From: Thuidium tamariscinum
Lineage: Eukaryota > Streptophyta > Bryopsida > Hypnales > Thuidiaceae
Direction of reading: 5' to 3'
DNA: 64,000 nucleotides
Assembly: GCA_947034885.2 (NCBI GenBank)
Contig: OX344749.2
Span: 29,341,501 to 29,405,500, forward strand
In this document: in pieces, positions 12,201-23,643 of the stretch
How positions within the stretch are numbered: the stretch's first letter is position 1
How the letters are laid out: each line of letters starts with the position of its first letter
Program-made: the position numbers and the translations under genes
Notes under the pieces: model-generated
What the model saw: the letters and a program-made list of their open reading frames with translations, nothing else
The model's database searches: none
What the model was told of the DNA's origin: nothing

Positions 12201-14888
12201 ATGAGCTGCAGGTTCCCTCGGATAACCTTTGGCTTCTGTGTAGATGCAGCCCATTGCAATGCTAATGAAACAACCAAAGCACAGTTGAGCAACAACTAAT
12301 AAGAGACTTAGCATTGACAACGGCTAAAGAGTGCCAAATCCAAGTTCTTGCTTCCAAGAAAATCCTGGAGAGATTTTCAAGCTCTAAATATAGGATGGAA
12401 TCTTGATAGACCATGCAGCTCATCAACAAGAGGCATCAGCACAACGTGTACCCGGCAAGAGTGGTAAACAAACAGTAGATTGGTTCCACAACAAATATAG
12501 GCGAAGAATGAATTAGAAATCTAACCTTGTAAGTTCTTGTTCAATAAGAAGTTCCAGGCATGAACGATAGCAATGACTAAGTGCGTTCTCCGCAGCTGTG
12601 TGGTACCGCACCGCGTATCTAGGCCCCACTGTGTGAATTACACGCCTGCAAAGCAACCAATCCCATCACCGTTCTAACAAACTCTCCTTGTCAGGCTACA
12701 CATTTATGAAATCTTGTAGAAGGTGTAAAAATGAATCTTCCTAAAAGTATAGCCTGATACAGAGGTAGGCAATTATCATGAAGATTTTAGCTAAAACACT
12801 TACCTCGCAGGTAAATCATAGCCGCTTGTGACTTTGGCCAGTCCAGTTCTGCACCCTCCCTGTAAAATAGTGAAATCAACGACAAGTTGTGATTATGCAC
12901 ATACTGTAAGCACTCAGATGTAAATGAAATATTTCCAAGGCGTATTATCAAGTTCCATAGAATGAAGTCAATGAACATCGATGTAATGCCAAAGATATGC
13001 TCCAACAAATTTGGTCGCCTACACTGAACTGCTCACTGACTATTACATAAAACCAGAAACGTGGTATGCATGTAAATAGGAAGACAACAACAACAATCCA
13101 AAAAGTAAGTACCTAAGAGAATTCCACTATTGACATATCGCTAGTAACAAAGAAGACGATCTCCACAGAAGACACCCTTTCACACACCAAATAAAGAATT
13201 TTAGCTCAACGCTTACCAGAGTTGCACACTCCTCTGCAAGCCCAGGTCCAGCTGCTGGATGCAAGCCCGGACTGCTATGAGCTTCATCCAAATTCTGTAC
13301 AGCACGTAGAAGAGGTTAAACAGAGGAACAGATTTGAGAGAAGAGGCAGGAAAGGGATGTAATTCTATTTAGACTTGGCTACTCAAGCTTTGCACAGTCA
13401 TTTGACTTTGAGCAAAACACAGAGCAATTTACCTCATTTGAAGAATTGACAACAGCGTCAACTTCCAAAGCCCATGGGGAACCACGCCAAAGATAGAGCT
13501 TCGCATTGATGTCATGGTCGACATGAAACTTAGAAGTCGTCCCATACGCAGATCCCCCATTTTCAGACCCTGACAAAATTAATGGGTAATAGCTTGAATA
13601 CTGCAAGGACCACCTCGGTCAACTTCCCTCCTCGACTTAGAAGCACAACTGACTCTCAGAACAGTGTCTGGTATTTCTGTACCCCTGACTAGGCACAGCG
13701 GACATAGGAACTAAGTAAGTTCCCCCCTCTGATGGTATATTCTGTACTACACGTCCTGTAAAATTAGAGGTACCGGTAAGGTGTATAAGCATTAAGATTT
13801 CAATGTTGCTGTACGCTAAGGGGAAAAATTTGGCAGGTGACTGTCAACATTGTAGCTTACAATTGTAGGCTCACCACCACACGACTGTCCGGGGCTCCAA
13901 CTCAAAACGATACATTCCAATGTTGAGGTCACCCACAACAGCGCAACCTTGACCCACAACCATCTGCTTCTCGACTCAATATGATGCGCAATTTACAGAA
14001 GCCTTCAAGAACAGCAGCTTCTAGTGTTTAAGTCACTACTGGACACTACAACGTCTACCATACTGACGGTAATAGGCCAGCTTGAGCGATTCCAGAGAAC
14101 CTAAAAAAACGAGAACACTATTCTTGAGTTTCTAAGAACTGCATCTTACGATGGATCAAGGGCCATAATCAAAGGTTAAAACACGAGGAAAGATGACTCA
14201 ACGAAGGAGCACAAATGCTATTATGTGAATCTGCAAATTTTCGAAAAATATTTTCACAGACCACACTACATAGTCACTCAAGAACGAATGAATAGAGATA
14301 CACAAAGATAATTCATTCACGTGGGCAAAGGTTCCAGTCCAATCATCCAAGCTCAGATAACCTGCTTCCTCAAAGACAACAGAACGCTGGTGTTCTAGAG
14401 CGAACAACTTTTCTGAGACGATCGGCACTAGTCTCCAGGTTGTATACTAACAACCATTTAATTAAGGTACAATAACAACCTGCAGGCCCGGCCGCGAGCA
14501 CGGTCGTGCGAGATCACGCGATTCTAAGTCATCACCATTACGAATGTGGAGTCAAGGAGGCACACATCGTTGACCTAAATTTAGCTCCCCATTCAAAGCG
14601 CTGAAGAGCTCCCTAAGCTCATCCATAACTCTGATTCTAAAGTAATGAAGTAATCGCTCCAAGGTAAAATAACATCCCTCAACAAAACCAACGGAAATTT
14701 TTTCCTTTTAAGTGAATCGTACCTGCGAGTGATGTCAGAGGATCCACAAACCCCCTATCCGAAGTTTCGCTTTCACTATGGCTCGCGGACGGCGACAGCG
14801 GCTCCTGCTCGATCCATCGCGGCACCTGTTCCAGCCTCACAACATGCTGCTCCGTCGTCCCACTCCGGGTGCTCAACTTGCCATACAT
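9287..14888 (-). CDS. Macro-domain plus CRAL-TRIO protein (GDAP2 type), 15 exons
   Basis: Exons, 5' to 3' on minus: 14888-14723, 13569-13433, 13294-13217, 12859-12804, 12645-12526, 12261-12191, 12078-11985, 11779-11570, 11298-11050, 10942-10834, 10652-10585, 10381-10312, 10145-10071, 9896-9805, 9377-9287. Every join is GT-AG and in phase, giving 561 residues, essentially the length I recall for the Arabidopsis homologue (At1g69340). The macro domain covers about residues 75-245: LYLWRGSPWALEVDAVVNSS, then GLHPAAGPGLAEEC, RVIHTVGPRYAV, SIAMGCIYTEAKGYPREPAA and the PLYFPRD end. The C-terminal part from about 380 (GGVDVDGRPIMVVVGAHFLL, RPYSIVYFHSAAA, LFRYVPREQLTIPDF) is a CRAL-TRIO lipid-binding fold. 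Macro domains bind ADP-ribose or derivatives; the plant protein's role is unclear. No signal peptide or membrane segment is seen, so a cytosolic location is likely. Confidence 0.95.
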
Positions 14889-15703
14889 CCTTGGCCGCTA
14901 CTACTACTCTCATTCCAGTCTTCCAGTCCTTCAATCACACATTCCCATCCTCCTCCACCCAAAAGAGATATACTTTTAAACTACCATTCCACAAGCACTC
15001 CCTCACAACCTTCCGATCGAACACAATTGTCCACCACCGCTTCCTCCTCCAAAACCCGCCTCGATTTCCACACAGAAAGCCCCCGCAATCCAAGTGAGCT
15101 CGCGCGCCCTTAGAGCGCCAAATCCGGCGTTGCAAGAAGCTCCGAATCCACGCCAACGTCCACCACGCTCTCCGACCACCTCACAATCCTCTAAACCATA
15201 CAAATCCTGTCAACAAAAGTAACAATCCCCGTGTAGGAGGAGCTCCTGGTTACTAGCAATCTGTGAAACCCTAAATGCTTGTTGGAGGGTCCGTCACTCC
15301 GTCTCCGTCCCGTCCGCAGGGGCCGAGGGCCCGACGAAGGGAATGAACGAGGCTTGCCTCCCACTGGAATTGGTTCCCACGATTGGTCCCACAATTGGTC
15401 CCACAGTTGGTCCCTGAGATTCGCCTTCTGACAATCATGAACGACTTGAAATATCTCAAAGCGAAGTTTTAAAATTCTTTTTCAGGTGGGAGAAAGGAAT
15501 GCATGCAGGAAAGGAAAAAAATGGATAGAATCAACTATGTTTGGAATCTCTTTTGCAAGTACATGTACCTTACTAGAGGTGGAGTGTGTTCCTTGTGAAG
15601 TTGAGCTTTTTGCTCTCAATTTTTTTGCACTGGGAAAAATGCAACAATTTATTATCCTCCTGTGAAGATAAGTTGTTTGTTTGTTTGTTTGTTTGTTACG
15701 TTG
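14889..15703. other. 5' leader and upstream region of the macro/CRAL-TRIO gene
   Basis: Read on the minus strand, 14889-15200 is purine-rich and probably 5' untranslated leader. AAACCCTAAA lies near 15268 and a GGTCCCAC(A/G)-type short direct repeat near 15375-15412. Open frames on the plus strand here follow the skewed composition and are not believed. Confidence 0.45.
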
Positions 15704-16019
15704 AGATCTCCCGGACCGTGAGTCCCTCAGGTGCGTGTTTGGTACCGTTGGAAAGCCCTCGGCGAGGAGGGGTGCACGGGCTTTGATTCATGGTGTTCCA
15801 ACATACAGCATGAAAGTTATTGAATTTTGAAGTTTTTGTACATTAAAAAAATTAGAAAATTTAGATCTCCCGGACCGTGAGTCCCTCAGGTGCATGTTTG
15901 GTACCGTCGGAAAGCCCTCGGTGAGGAGGGGTGCACGGGCTTTGATTCATGGTGTTCCAACCTATGGCATGAAGTTATTGAATTTTGAAGTTTTTGTACA
16001 TTAAAAAAATTAGAAAATT
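15704..16019. repeat. 159-bp tandem duplication with GC-rich core
   Basis: Copy 1 starts at 15704 (AGATCTCCCGGACCGTGAGT), copy 2 at 15863 with the same start. Each contains GTTTGGTACCGT, GAGGAGGGGTGCACGGGC and ends with the AT-rich ACATTAAAAAAATTAGAAAA. The copies differ at few positions, so the duplication is recent. No coding frame spans it. Confidence 0.9.
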
Positions 16020-19000
16020 ATTATTATTATTATTTTTTCAGACCATGGCAACGACACGGGCCACCCTAGTTTACTATTAAAGATCGATTGAAAATTCATA
16101 TTGCTTTGCAACTACAATAAGGTAGGTACACCAAAAATGGCACCTGACCTTAAAGCACCATCTACAACATGCATACATTTCTAAAATCAATCATGTACCC
16201 AAACTGTAGATGGCGCTTTCAGAAATAGACTTTGACTGCTAATAACTTTTGCATACGGGATCCAAATCCTTTGTTCTTAGGTGGGTTGAAACATGCTTTC
16301 ACTCACCAATAAGATTGTATAAAAATCTGAAGTGCATGATAATAGTACCTAGACACAATAAGAATAAGTGGCTTTTTTAGGTGTATCCACCTTAGAACCT
16401 CTCTTGTTAAACCCTCTTTAGGTTGATAAACCTCTATAACTCAATGTGTCAGAGTGGTCCCAAACTGAGCCAAATTACAATGGATGTGAGTAAATTCGAC
16501 CCTCTCTAAATGAATAAACCTCTGTAATTCAAAATGTCAGACTGGGTTGGGACCAATTGAGATAAAGAGGTTCTACTATAATGTGGGTACCTCCAAATTT
16601 GGCAAGACATTAAATTCTACCATCAAAGGTGGGATTTACCTTGAAAAAACAACATGAATTTTTTATTTTTGTGCAAATTTTGAATTCATATTTGTAATCA
16701 AAGATCTCAAATTAATAAGGAGAGGTTGAGAATACAACCTAAATAGGTCCAAAAATAGAGGTCTTTTTTTCACTTTTATTCAGAGAATCCAAAGTTTATC
16801 TTGTTGGGCCCACCTTCAATGGTAGGATTTAATGTCCAACCCAATTTTGTCTTTGATTGACAACTACCATCATCATTCCATATACATTTCCAAAATCACT
16901 ATATATCTATGAGGAAGAAAAGATTTTAGAACATCTACCAAAAACTTTCCACCATTCATAGCTTTTGCATACAAGATCCAAATGTCAAATTGTTCTTTGG
17001 TGCCTTTGAACCTCTTTCCATTTGTCAACTTGATAATATGAAAATTTGACCAATGTGGTAATATTAAATAGGCAGAATACCAAAAAATAGTACTTGGGGA
17101 GGTGCCTATCTTAATGATGTTTTACTTGGTCAACACACTTGCTTCACTTAAAAGTCGTTCTTTTTTTGCAATAATTATAAAGTTGTTGTTTTTTGCCAAG
17201 GGAACAAAATGAATAGTTACATTTTGAAATTAGAGACTCTAAATTAGAAACTACTACAAAATTGGAGTGTGACCTTTTATCTTGTTACTCTTGGAATTGT
17301 GCATTTTAGCTTTGGACATCATGGCCTCAAATTTGGTAAGTCATCTATACAAAACACAAATCTGAACTAACATTGAAAACCTAAATGAAAATCTAATTTA
17401 AAGGCCTACAATTTCAAAAGCTAAGGTCTATAATTCAATAACTTGTATTAATTAATGATGGAAATTGTCATAAATTAATGTCAAGTTGTGTCAATACAAG
17501 TATAATGATTGAAATGAATATGTAACCCTATGTTTAGGTTACTTTTGTAAATAATTTGGAAAATTTGGAAAATATCTAAAATTATAAAAATTGTGTGACT
17601 AATTTTGAAAATCTAAAAAAAAATTCATTTTTATAATTCTACATATCCAAAAATCAATCTTGAGAGAATTTAGAAAAGAAATAGAAATAGAAAGAATCAA
17701 TCTAAAATTAGGTATGTCCAAAAATTAAAGAGAACAAAGTGCCAAAAATCCAAAAATCTACATTGAATTGCTGAATTGTCTAAATTCTAAAATTACATTA
17801 TTTCAACCCATTAAACTTGCTAAAGCACTCAAACTTGAATATAAAGTACGTAGGAACAAAAAATCTATAAATGCTTTCAAAGATCAAGACAAAAAGCTAG
17901 AGTCACCACTATATGGTAGCATAGATTCTATAAAGTAAGTACTTACCAATTCCATCTTAGTTTAATCTATGTACAAAACATTTCAATCTAGACTATGTAT
18001 AGTAACATTTGAATCTGCAAATCTTAGATGAATGTATTTAAAGAAGGAAATTGGAAAGGGAATATTTTAGGTTTATTTTTAGTATATTACATACTTGATA
18101 ACAAACTAGTAAAGAAAAATGCATAAATGACTTTAAGCATTGCTTGGCTTAGACATTGACTCTTGCATTCAAAGAAATTCCTTACTTTAGTCATTTGGCC
18201 CCTAAGACTTAACACTCAAAGGACAATTTTGTTCATGGCAAGGCAACCAAAAAGAATCTTGTATTGAATTTTAGGATATAGGCATGAATACTTAAAGAGG
18301 TAAGTAAATAATAAAATGGGAGTCATCAAACCAATCAAAGGCAAGGAAACAAGGAGAATTTTTGTTCAAAATTGTATTATTGATTGCTACTCTCTATACA
18401 AGTAGTGCCTCTAGACTTTCACATGATCTAACCTTTGGATCAAACAACCTCTCTTATACAAATCAAAAAAGTAATTTTGTCTTACATTAATGCACCATAT
18501 ATAATCTTTACACAAGCACAAATATAACACTATGTTGACAATTTTGATTATTCCAACACAAGAATGTTTGAAGAGCTAGAAAAGTCCTTTGGGGATAAAA
18601 ACTCATCAAACTACATAATTTTAATTGTACATTACCTACTAAAATCTAATTGCACAACATTTACATGCCAAGTTATAAATATGCATGAGAATAATGATAG
18701 AAGCCTATGATGCAATGTCATTAGAGAGAATTGAATTTTCAATTGGTTTCATAACTCTTATATTCAATGAAGTAGGTATTGTAAAAAGTTTCCAAATATG
18801 CATCTATAATATATATGGTTCTTGTTATTTCTCTACAAGAACCCATGGTTTTTTGTATGCATATGTAAGGACATCCACCTATTTTCATGTTAACAAACCA
18901 TCAAATGTAAAATCTTAATGCTCATTTCAAACAAGAGGGGCTCATTTAGCAACTAGGTAACAATTTGGTGTAAAGTAGAGCAACACATTGTAGACAAAAG

Positions 19001-19446
19001 ACCTATTTCAAACACCTAAAAAATGACCCATTCTTTTTAATTTCTTAAAACCCTAAATAACTTTAGAGTTGCGTGACCATAGATGAACACCATGCCCCAA
19101 ATTACCTTGATGACACATACTTTGAAATAGTCTTTGAAACTTGATAAGTGTGACTTTTGACACATGAATGGTCAAACTTCTAGGAAAACGAATAAAACTC
19201 AGGGACCACATCTAACTTACAGAGTGGATTTCTCATGAATTGAAAGTTCCCTCAGAAGTTTGATGGTTCTGTTAAAAATTCTCTAGAGAGCTACATAAAT
19301 GTGGGTATAAATCAAGCTTGCAACGCTAGCCTGCAATTTGTGTATACAAGTATTTAATGACCTCTGCGTAGAACTTTAGTAAACCGCTTTAGAACTGTAG
19401 AACTTTACACATTCAACCTAAGCTTATAGAGTGAAGGAGAAGAAGT
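16020..19446. other. AT-rich spacer with decayed repeats
   Basis: No gene recognised. A small pogo-like element lies near 16391-16577. Diverged inverted arms containing AGACATTAAATTCTACCATC and its complement lie at about 16597-16640 and 16805-16850. Diverged direct copies of a segment with CTTTTGCATAC and GATCCAAAT lie near 16240 and 16965. Bases 19100-19446 are presumed 3' flank of the minus-strand phosphodiesterase gene. Confidence 0.45.
16391..16577. mobile_element. Small pogo-like non-autonomous element
   Basis: The left end carries TTAGAACCTCT and the right end AGAGGTTCTACTA; the two are near reverse complements. The interior has further copies of AAACCTCTATAAC and AAACCTCTGTAAT and a GTGGTCCCAA motif. 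Ends of the TAGAACCTCTATAA kind are familiar from plant pogo-like elements. It has no coding capacity, and its boundaries are approximate. Confidence 0.5.
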
Positions 19447-22400
19447 CTAGGAGAACCCATATTGTGCACATTTTTGCCTTTCAGATCCCATCACCCGTTG
19501 AAGCAACCCAGGGATGCTTGTAACTATTCCATCTACTCCAGACTTGAGCATGTGAATCATGGCGGATTCTTCATCCACCGTCCAAACGTGTAATTTCTTC
19601 CCCGCCCTGGAAGGCACAACAACAACAGGCAATTTTCTATCAGTGGAAAATCATGCTCAAGCTGAGCACTCTCAGTTATGACACTAAACACAGATATTTA
19701 GTTTGCTTGAGAAACACTAGCAAGGAAGGGAATACTAAATCCGTTAGGCACATGATCCTGTCTCCTATTACCAACAGAAATCCATCTGTTCACACACTTG
19801 TTAAGCCTTCAATTAGCAAGTGGTGTATGCATTACTAGGGTAAATGTCTATGACCACTAATGAGTGGATGGAAAATGGGTTAGTCTACTGTCACTAATTG
19901 ATGTCAACAATCTCCCACTACGAAATTGCTTGAGAGATATATACATGTGATAAAAATCAGGTCTCCACAAGATTTGGCTCTTGTACACAAAGTGATCCCT
20001 CCACAGCTCTATAGTGATCTCCAAAATATCACACTCCTACGTATTGATTACAATGCGTAAAGCGTATCCTCTACCTTAGAATATCGTTAATGCTGAAGAC
20101 ACAACACCGAAGTAACTAAATTATTCATCACAGGGTCTACGTAAGTACCTATGTGACCAAACCCTTTCCAAAACAGTTTCTTGCCCGTAACATTTCCATA
20201 TGAAAGAATCAGGGATAAGCTGTTACCTATGAGCAGATTTGACGAGTTTACTGGTCACAATTCCGTGAAAGGCGCCAATGATCCCAGGTCTTTTCATCCG
20301 TAATGAATCAGTGACTTTCCCAGTCGCCTTGTCTCTCATCACAATGTAGCCTAGGGACTGCTCAAACACATTCTCTCCATAAGCATCTTCAGATGAGTTG
20401 AATCAACACAATTTTCAGGAACCAGAATTCAAAACAATTACGGCTATCGCTGTTTTTCAAACCATGATTTCGGAGAAGGACAATCCAAACTTTGAAGCAT
20501 TTGTCAGGACTACTGAAATCATCACTATCGACAAAGTGATGGTGATGATATCTCACCTCAGGATATGAAGACAAGAGCGCGAAATCTTCAACAATACTGT
20601 CTGATTTAGCCCACAGCACGCAGTTCCGACAGTCAATACTCTTCATCTGGCAACAAGAGTTTCAGCACTCTCAGTCAATTAGGACTACTGAAAAACTTGA
20701 AATTGATATGAATTAAGCCTGCGAGCATCAGGGCTCTGGAGACGCAACAAGTGGTGGCTAGAAACATCGTCCTGATATAATCATCTAGAATAATAAAAGA
20801 CAACAGCCTTACAAATGATTTGTGTTCTTAGAGAATCTTACCACAGAGAACAAGTCGATGGCCATGCCCTCCTCGTATTTGGGAGGCCCCTCTTTTGCAT
20901 CGATGATTATTTTCTTTACATATGGCATCACATACTGAGATAAGAAACCAGAAACAAACACTATGTCAGATCTTAATATCTTGTCTGGAAAAAGATGCAT
21001 TTAACCAGCTCTAGATTTTAGGTAAAGAGTGAGTGGCTAAAAACTGGAATTATCCACATTAATACCTGTAACATGTGGTCTATACAGCACTATACATGAT
21101 ATATCTACTGTCTTTCACGCTCAGCAGAGGAGTCACTTGCGTTTTCAAGTAGGAGAGGGTTATATGACATAACCTAGCAATTTGTTGTGGACCCTACGAT
21201 CACTCAAAAAGTGAGATGTCAACCTCTACAATTTGCGTGCATATCAACTGGTTATGTCCGATAACCGTCCAATTATCTAGTCCATAGAATGGAAACAGCA
21301 TCACTACTTCTCACTACTGAATGTCACCAAGGTTTCTCTATTAGTCTAACGTCCAAATGAACACATGGCCAACTTCTGATTCGGAAAGGTGCGTTGCAGA
21401 AACAGTTGCATACCTGGATTGCAGATTGTAAAGTGGGAACATGCTGCTCATGAAACTTTTCAGCAAATCTTGCACCAGGTTTGAGTTCTTTAATCTGTCA
21501 GAAAGAACAATTTGAGAAAATAATTGAACAATTCAGAACCTTGCATGCGACACCTTCACTCTGGCCATCACCAGCAGTCCACCATATTGGGCATGGTTGT
21601 GTATGAATTCAGAGGGATCTATTTCAGACTTAAATACAATTTCGTATTAAGTACAGGGAGACAGACAGGTGTACCATGCACCCACAGACAAACTGTAAAG
21701 GTGGAATATGAGTTAGAAAACAGATCACCTGAGAAAAATTAAGGTCACCCACGTGCACATACTCGTTATCAGAGATAGCCTGCAGGTCCCTGCCCTCAAG
21801 AATCATAAACGATGGCCCCAGAAACCATTTTCTTTGATTTCGGAATTGAAGTATTACACTCCACAAATATCATAAGCTTTTTTAGCAATTGAAGCACTTC
21901 ACCCTTTCTATTTACATAGGCAAAGACACTAGACTGACAAGGTACTGTTCCTGCTTGGTTTGGAGTTACTCATATGGAAACATGTGCATCTATGCTTAGG
22001 TCATGTTACTTTTTGGGCATCCCCAACCTTTCTATCGTCAGGGGTGACAGGACTAGCCTGAGTTTTGGCATTCCAAAACTCTAAAAGGAAGTTAGTAATT
22101 TGCAACTAGCTTGGTAAAAAAACAAGATATTGTGGAGCAAGAACTGACAAACCAGCTGTACCATTATAAAGAATGACAAACCTGCTGTACCTTTATAAGA
22201 ATGAGAAAATGAACATCATGAATACCCAAGATGACAAACAGCACAGAGCCTAAGTTTTGCAAAATTCTCGCACGATTTCATAACTAAAGACGTGAGGTGA
22301 ACTTATACCGATCATGGAGAGCAACTAGTACACCATCTTGAGTTCTTGAAGCATCGATCTCTATGCAATCAACTTGGAGATCAAGAGCTAAACGATATGA

Positions 22401-23643
22401 TGCCTCCTGCCCAAAAGGAATCAGAGTGAACCACTCAGTTTGAGTCCAAACAAGGAAAATTGTTTATTGTTTCTCACAATGCAACATTTGCTGCCCAAAA
22501 TTATTTTGGGAAAAGCTGCATCAATGCATGTTCCAAGCGAGAAGCAAAAATGTTTAGAAACCACTGACAGTGTTGGGAGGAGCTTTCGACGAATCTCCTC
22601 CATGAGCGCAAACAAGGGGTGGGTTACTTAGCCACTTGCAATCCCTCTCTCTACTCTGCAGATTCCCACAGCCACAACTCATAAGCGTGCATTATCTTTC
22701 CTATGGAAACCAATGACGACACTTGGGGTCTGAGTTGCAACGATGGAACAAATTCGTGTCAGCTATAAGGCAGAGGCTTCTATATCATTAAGAAGCCTGA
22801 TCAAGTCACCTATTGACTGACCCCTGTTACAAACAGCAACTCAGCTCTTCCAATACACTTGGTCGGCCTTCAATTAGCAAGTCGTGTAAGCATGATTTGG
22901 CTGAATGTGTATGGCTAAATGTGTATGGCCACTGTCTTCATTGGGAATGGGGTTGCCTACTGTCACTTATAGTGGTCTGACACAACCACCCCACTTGACA
23001 TAAGACATTCATAAAACGAGATAAAAGAAAAATTCTCAATACATTGGGCTCATGTACGCAAAGATCTCTCCACAGCTCTGTGTTGATTAACCAATGAAAG
23101 CACTCACCTACATATGGTTAAGATTTTGAAGTGACGCAAATAGTATCCTCTACTTTATGCTCCTAAGAACTACCGCAAGCAACGTATGACGACATTTACA
23201 TCATAGCTATACCTCCATTTCAAAGTCCTAGAGGGATGTATCAGCAACTGAGCATTGCATCGCAAGGTGATTGTAGGTTCACAAACGGTATGAAAGAGCC
23301 AGAATATCACTAATAAGACTTTTAGAGGAAGATTACAGAGAAGAATTGAAACCCTAATTCCAAGAGAAAGAACCATAACTCCTTTAGAGAAATTTACAAG
23401 ATAGTCAGTGTCCACGGATCTCTTCCCTATTTTCTGACTTTGGTTGAAGAGGAGACATCAAATTAATGTAATTCGCACCTGATTGACGAACACCTTGCTG
23501 TGAAAATACATCTGCGTGGAGATGATGAGAAAAACAACGAGCAGCACAATCCATAAGGCATTGCGGTTGAGAGCTTTGAAAAGGGACGCCGCAGCGTGCC
23601 CGCCTCCACGTCGACGCACTCTCGCAAATCGCCTCGGCTGCAT
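19447..23643 (-). CDS. Membrane-anchored glycerophosphodiester phosphodiesterase, 9 exons
   Basis: Exons, 5' to 3': 23643-23479, 22655-22569, 22406-22309, 21789-21729, 21494-21414, 20934-20842, 20646-20557, 20357-20227, 19606-19447; all GT-AG and in phase, 321 residues. GDPDs hydrolyse glycerophosphodiesters to glycerol-3-phosphate and an alcohol. A basic N-terminus (RRFARVRRRGGG) precedes a hydrophobic segment at residues 28-47 (NALWIVLLVVFLIISTQMYF), so a type II membrane anchor is likely. The catalytic region has AHGGDSSKAPPNT (His73), CIEID (Glu100, Asp102) and LHDR (His115), later IIIDAK and VWTVDEES. The Arg of the usual HRG motif is Gly here; as I recall, this HGGD variant also occurs in Arabidopsis GDPD4, so this is probably a GDPD4-type enzyme. 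Its activity may be altered. Confidence 0.93.

Noticed and set aside
14729-15113. Two overlapping plus-strand frames of 122 and 111 codons
   Set aside because: They lie opposite exon 1 and the purine-rich leader of the macro/CRAL-TRIO gene, and their Ser/Pro/His content follows from base skew.
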